In this document: positions 60,661 to 64,000 of the stretch, piece after piece
How positions within the stretch are numbered: position 1 is the stretch's first letter
Layout of the letters: every line of letters starts with the position of its first letter
NCBI RefSeq assembly: GCF_003116135.1
Contig: NZ_PDOA01000003.1
Location: forward strand, 186,001-250,000
DNA: 64,000 bases
Origin: Teichococcus aestuarii
Lineage (GTDB): Bacteria; Pseudomonadota; Alphaproteobacteria; Acetobacterales; Acetobacteraceae
Direction: 5' to 3'
Position numbers and translations under genes: made by a program
Notes under the pieces: generated by a model
Database searches by the model: none
What the model was told of the DNA's origin: nothing
Seen by the model: the letters and a program-made list of their open reading frames with translations, nothing else

Positions 60661-61976
60661 ACGGGGCCGTCCTCTCCTCCGGCACGGCGGCGGCGCTGAT
60701 GTTCGGGGTGTTCTTCGGGCTGATGGCGCTGCGCGTGCCGGTGGCCTTCTGCCTCGGCCTCGCCTGCCTGCCGATCATGCTGATCGAGCCGCACCTCTCC
60801 CCCGCGCTGATGGTGCAGGAGACCTTCAACGCCTACAACAGCTTCATCCTGCTGGCGGTGCCCTTCTTCCTGCTCACCGCCAACCTGATGAATGTCGGCG
60901 GCATCACCGACCGGCTGATGCGGCTGGCGCGGGCGCTGGTCGGGCACTTCCCCGGCGGGCTGGCGCAGATCAACGTGGTACTCTCCTTCTTCTTCGCCGG
61001 CATCTCCGGCAGCTCCACCGCCGATGCCGCCAGCCAGGGCAAGATCTTCATCGAGGCGCAGCGCAAGGAGGGGTATGACGACAGCTTCTCCGTCGCCATC
61101 ACCGCCGTTTCGGCGGTGCTCGCCGTCATCATCCCGCCCTCGATCCTGATGATCGTCTGGGGCGGCGTGCTCAGCGTCTCCATCGGCGCGCTGTTCCTGG
61201 CGGGCGTGGTGCCGGGGCTGCTGATCGCGGGGGTGCAGATGGCCACGGTGCACACCTACGCCAAGCTGCGCGGCTACCCGACCTATCCGCGCTCCACCCT
61301 GCGGGAGCTGGGCGTGGCGCTGTTCGTGGCGCTGCCGGCGCTCACCACGCCCTTCATCATCATCGGCGGCAAGCTGTTCGGCTGGTTCACCGCCACGGAA
61401 TCCGCCTGCATCGCGGTGCTCTACGCCTGCGCCCTCTCGCTGCTGGTCTACCGCGAGATGGACATGAAGGGGCTGTGGGCGGCGCTGCTCGATTCCGGGC
61501 GGCTGGCGGCGGTGGCGCTGTTCTGCGTCGGCACCGCCAGCGCCTTCGGCTGGCTGCTGGCCTATTACGAGATCCCGAAGGTGCTGCTGGCCGGCGTCGA
61601 GGCCTGGGGCATGGGGCCGCTCGGGGTGGGCCTGTTCATCGCCGCGGTGTTCCTGATCACGGGGTGCTTCCTCGACGCGATCCCGGCCATCATCATCGTC
61701 GGCAGCATCCTCCAGCCGCTCACCGTCTCGGTCGGCATCGACCCGGTGCAGTTCGCCATGATCGGCATCGTCTCGCTGGCCTTCGGGCTGGTCACGCCGC
61801 CCTATGGCCTCTGCCTGATGATCGCCTGCTCGGTGGCGGGGATGCGCATGGCGGATGCGCTGAAGGACACCTTCATCATGCTGATGCCGATGCTGGCGGT
61901 GCTGCTGCTGATCATCGCCTGGCCCGGGCTGGTGCTGTTCCTGCCGAGCCTCGTCTCGCCGGAATTCCTCAACTGA
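60657..61976 (+). CDS. TRAP transporter large permease (DctM family)
   Basis: 439 residues with about twelve membrane segments. Conserved regions include FFAGISGSSTADAASQG, IPPSILMIVWGG, LFGWFTATESACIAVLY and LVTPPYGLCLM. Sodium-coupled translocation subunit. Overlaps DctQ by 4 bp. Confidence 0.94.
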   Translation: MNGAVLSSGTAAALMFGVFFGLMALRVPVAFCLGLACLPIMLIEPHLSPALMVQETFNAYNSFILLAVPFFLLTANLMNVGGITDRLMRLARALVGHFPGGLAQINVVLSFFFAGISGSSTADAASQGKIFIEAQRKEGYDDSFSVAITAVSAVLAVIIPPSILMIVWGGVLSVSIGALFLAGVVPGLLIAGVQMATVHTYAKLRGYPTYPRSTLRELGVALFVALPALTTPFIIIGGKLFGWFTATESACIAVLYACALSLLVYREMDMKGLWAALLDSGRLAAVALFCVGTASAFGWLLAYYEIPKVLLAGVEAWGMGPLGVGLFIAAVFLITGCFLDAIPAIIIVGSILQPLTVSVGIDPVQFAMIGIVSLAFGLVTPPYGLCLMIACSVAGMRMADALKDTFIMLMPMLAVLLLIIAWPGLVLFLPSLVSPEFLN

Positions 61977-62115
61977 ATCCGGGAGGGGGCCGCCGCGCCC
62001 CCTCCCCGCCGCCCCCTTGCCGGCGGGGCCGCGAAGCACGATCTCCGCCCTTCAGGCGGCACGGCCCGGCATGGTGCCGGCCGGCCGCCGCACGGATCAG
62101 GCGGAACACGGACGG

Positions 62116-62319
62116 ATGGCGTCACAGCTCTGGTTTCTGGGCAGCCTGCTGGTGGCGCTGGGCATCGCCGCGCATGTGCTGGGCTGGGACACCCTGCTCT
62201 GGATCCCGGCCATGCTGCTGGAGACGGTGGAGCGGAGCCCGGGCACGGCCGGCCTCATCGTCGCCGGCGGCATGCTGATGCTGGTGGCGCGGCTGATCGG
62301 CCGGCGGCGGCGGGACTGA
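62116..62319 (+). CDS. Small membrane protein, unknown
   Basis: 67 residues with two hydrophobic helices (about 4-22 and 43-60) and a basic C terminus (RRRRD). No domain is recognised. The gap to the TRAP permease is about 140 bp, so it is probably separate from that operon. Convergent with the 43-residue gene at 62328, leaving 8 bp between stops. Confidence 0.5.
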   Translation: MASQLWFLGSLLVALGIAAHVLGWDTLLWIPAMLLETVERSPGTAGLIVAGGMLMLVARLIGRRRRD

Positions 62320-62327
62320 GGCGCGCC

Positions 62328-62459
62328 TCAGCGCCGGCGGCGGCCGCGCGAGATACGCCAGAGGCCCAGCCCGTAGCGCGCCACCCCATAGCCGCCCAGC
62401 CCGAGACCGAGCAGGCTGGCACCCCAGATCAGGGCGGCGAGGATGTCCTGCCCCCCCAT
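62328..62459 (-). CDS. Very small membrane protein, unknown
   Basis: 43 residues: MGGQDILAALIWGASLLGLG, one membrane helix to about residue 25, then YGVARYGLGLWRISRGRRRR with a basic tail. It starts 3 bp after the stop of the 157-residue membrane protein gene, with AAGG upstream, so the two form a likely operon. No family recognised. Confidence 0.5.
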   Translation of the reverse strand: MGGQDILAALIWGASLLGLGLGGYGVARYGLGLWRISRGRRRR

Positions 62460-62461
62460 GC

Positions 62462-62935
62462 TCAGCCTTGGCGATCGTTCCTCATCGCCCGATCATGCGC
62501 CTTCCACAACGTGAATTCCAGCCTCAGCACATAAGCCAGGGACAGCAGCGCCGTGGCCAGCAGAGCCGCCCCATAGGCGCTCCGCAGCGCCGGGCGCACG
62601 GCGCGCGCCAGCAGGGCGGGGTCCGACATCGCCACCAGCCCCAGCACCGCCGCATGGGCGCAGAGGAAGAACAGCAGCAGCGCCACCGCCCAGCGGTTGA
62701 AGGCCCCCGCGCACTGCCAGGCACGGTCCGGTGCGCAGGCGCGGAACACCAGGTCCGAGACCGGCCACAGCGCCAGCAGCAGCCCCAGCGCCGAGGCCTG
62801 CGGGCCGAAGCGCACGAGCATTTCGCCCAGCTCCAGCACCGGCAGGGGAGAGCGGTAATTGTCGCGGAAGATCACCGCCAGTGTGCCCAGCAGTCCAAAA
62901 GTCTGGGCCAGGGTCCAGCGCGCCAGATTTTCCAT
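62462..62935 (-). CDS. Membrane protein, unknown
   Basis: 157 residues with four hydrophobic helices (about 10-24, 47-62, 84-103 and 120-140). Starts MENLARWTLAQTFGLLGTLAVIFRD; charged ends face the cytoplasm. No recognised domain. Preceded by GGAGG. Divergent from the DUF4112 gene with about 200 bp between, which is otherwise without a gene. Confidence 0.65.
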   Translation of the reverse strand: MENLARWTLAQTFGLLGTLAVIFRDNYRSPLPVLELGEMLVRFGPQASALGLLLALWPVSDLVFRACAPDRAWQCAGAFNRWAVALLLFFLCAHAAVLGLVAMSDPALLARAVRPALRSAYGAALLATALLSLAYVLRLEFTLWKAHDRAMRNDRQG

Positions 62936-63136
62936 GCCCTCCTCCCGTCCTGCCTTGGTGTGCCATGCGGTCGGGAGCGGGGCAATGTTCTTCTTTTGTT
63001 CGAACGATCACGCACGCGGGAAAGGGGTGGCGGCGCACTCCGCCACAGCCCCGGCGTGCATCGCCACCGGCGGGAGGGGACGGAACGCCTGCCCTGCCCC
63101 CGCGTTCCCTCTCCAGACGCTGCCAAGGCCCCTGCC

Positions 63137-63559
63137 ATGCCACCTCGCACAGACGCCGACACCGATGCCACCCGCCGCCGCCTGGAGGCCGTCGCCCGCC
63201 TGCTGGACAGCCGCTGGCGCCTTCCCCTCACCAACATCCGCTTCGGCGCCGATCCGGTGCTGAACCTGGTGCCCGGCCTGGGTTTGCTGGCCTCCAAGGG
63301 AGTGTCGGTCTACCTGCTGTGGGAGGCGCGGCGGCTCGGCGTGCCGTTGCCCACGCTGCTGCGGATGCTGGGCCATCTCGGCCTCGACACGCTGATCAGC
63401 GCGGTGCCGGTGGTCGGCTGGGCGGGGGACGTGTTCTACCGCGCCAATCTGCGCAACATGCGGCTGCTGCGCGAGCACCTGGACCGCCCGCTCGACAGCC
63501 CCCCGCTGGACATGCCCTCGCCGGACAGGCCGTCATCGCGCCGCTTGCCGCCGGGCTGA
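63137..63559 (+). CDS. DUF4112 family protein
   Basis: 140 residues. The typical DUF4112 core is present: RLLDSRWRLPLTNIRFGADPVLNLVPGLGLLASKGVSVYLLWEA, then HLGLDTLISAVPVVGWAGDVFYRANLRNMRLLREHL. Two weakly hydrophobic helices suggest membrane association. Function unknown. Convergent with the YjbQ gene, 10 bp apart. Confidence 0.85.
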   Translation: MPPRTDADTDATRRRLEAVARLLDSRWRLPLTNIRFGADPVLNLVPGLGLLASKGVSVYLLWEARRLGVPLPTLLRMLGHLGLDTLISAVPVVGWAGDVFYRANLRNMRLLREHLDRPLDSPPLDMPSPDRPSSRRLPPG

Positions 63560-63569
63560 GGCCCGGCCG

Positions 63570-64000
63570 TCAGCCGGCGGGGGTGCCCAGCAGGTGCAGC
63601 ACCAGCTCCCGCCGGTGCGGCCGGGTGCGGTGCTCGCAGAGATAGACGGCCTGCCAGCGGCCCAGCACCGGCTTCCCCTCCAGCACGGGGATGGAAAGCT
63701 GCGTCTGGGTCAGCACGGCCCGCAGATGGGCGGGCATGTCGTCCGGCCCCTCCTCGTCATGCCGGTAGGCCATGGCATCGCCATCCGGCACCAGGCGGCC
63801 GAGGAAATCCTCCAGGTCCTGCAGCACCTCGGGCGAGGCATTCTCCTGCACCAGCAGCGAGGCGGAGGTATGGCGGCACCAGATTGTCAGCAGGCCGGTG
63901 CCGATGCCGCATTCCGCCACCCAGCCGCAGAGCGGCGCGGTGATGTCGCGCAGGCCGCGCCCGCGGGTGGCGACCTCCAGGCGGTGGCTGTGCTGCCGCA
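63570..64000 (-). CDS. YjbQ family protein (UPF0047), 5' end at window edge
   Basis: The frame runs to the window end and reads (M)RQHSHRLEVATRGRGLRDITAPLCGWVAECGIGTGLLTIWCRHTSASL. The last two bases of the window read TG on the minus strand, so the start codon is probably ATG or GTG with its first base at position 64001. The conserved HTSASLLVQEN, the metal-site DGDAMAYRHDEEGPDDMPAHLRAVL, and GRWQAVYLCEHR are present. Family members have been given weak thiamine-phosphate synthase activity; the true role is unclear. About 143 residues. Confidence 0.9.
   Translation of the reverse strand, partial: RQHSHRLEVATRGRGLRDITAPLCGWVAECGIGTGLLTIWCRHTSASLLVQENASPEVLQDLEDFLGRLVPDGDAMAYRHDEEGPDDMPAHLRAVLTQTQLSIPVLEGKPVLGRWQAVYLCEHRTRPHRRELVLHLLGTPAG

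Overview
The window is a stretch of chromosome from a GC-rich (about 70 percent by eye) Gram-negative bacterium, most likely an alphaproteobacterium of the Acetobacteraceae (Roseomonas-like). This placement is an inference from base composition, many stand-alone periplasmic binding proteins (Bug, DppA, LivK and DctP types), a short-form HisG, and the murA-hisG-hisD-infA-maf-rng-yacG gene order. No rRNA is present to confirm it.

Layout. 1-8.6 kb: the 3' end of ilvA, an Lrp regulator, trxB, a LysR regulator, an unassigned transcript ending in a clear terminator, a Bug-type binding protein, fhuF under a Fur-like box, a dehalogenase-like hydrolase, and PfpI and DinB proteins. 8.6-15.4 kb: a tandem GNAT protein, two aspartate aminotransferase-like genes flanking a zinc alcohol dehydrogenase, and small membrane proteins. 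15.6-19.5 kb: a complete polyamine-type ABC importer (PotFGHI order). 19.5-24.9 kb: an isolated phage-like module (Ig-like protein, tailspike, fibre protein, small tail-associated protein, holin-like protein) with no capsid or packaging genes, ending beside tRNA-Thr. 25-31.8 kb: housekeeping genes dcd, murA, hisG, hisD, infA, maf, an RNase E/G-like gene and yacG, then tRNA-Phe.

31.9-51.9 kb is the most unusual part: a catabolic island with three unrelated amide-bond hydrolases (an Ntn acylase, an amidase-signature enzyme and a two-subunit N,N-dimethylformamidase-like enzyme), a second polyamine-type ABC importer with its own binding protein, two orphan peptide-type binding proteins, a GntR/FCD regulator, a fused TPP-dependent E1, a class III aminotransferase, and a four-carbon acid-sugar kinase with its aldolase/decarboxylase. 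The very AT-rich palindrome GATATATC occurs in front of its transcription units at three places (37369, 46990, 51845). I propose these as operators, most simply for the GntR protein encoded inside the island. The substrate is unknown; import, amide hydrolysis, transamination and C4 acid phosphorylation/decarboxylation is a plausible but unproven route.

52-64 kb: a LivK-type binding protein, EamA and MFS transporters, a D-2-hydroxyacid dehydrogenase, an array of seven 14-bp repeats, a membrane GGDEF protein, a complete DctPQM TRAP transporter, several small membrane proteins, a DUF4112 protein, and a YjbQ protein whose first base appears to lie just outside the window. Convergent gene pairs are often separated by near-perfect GC-rich hairpins.
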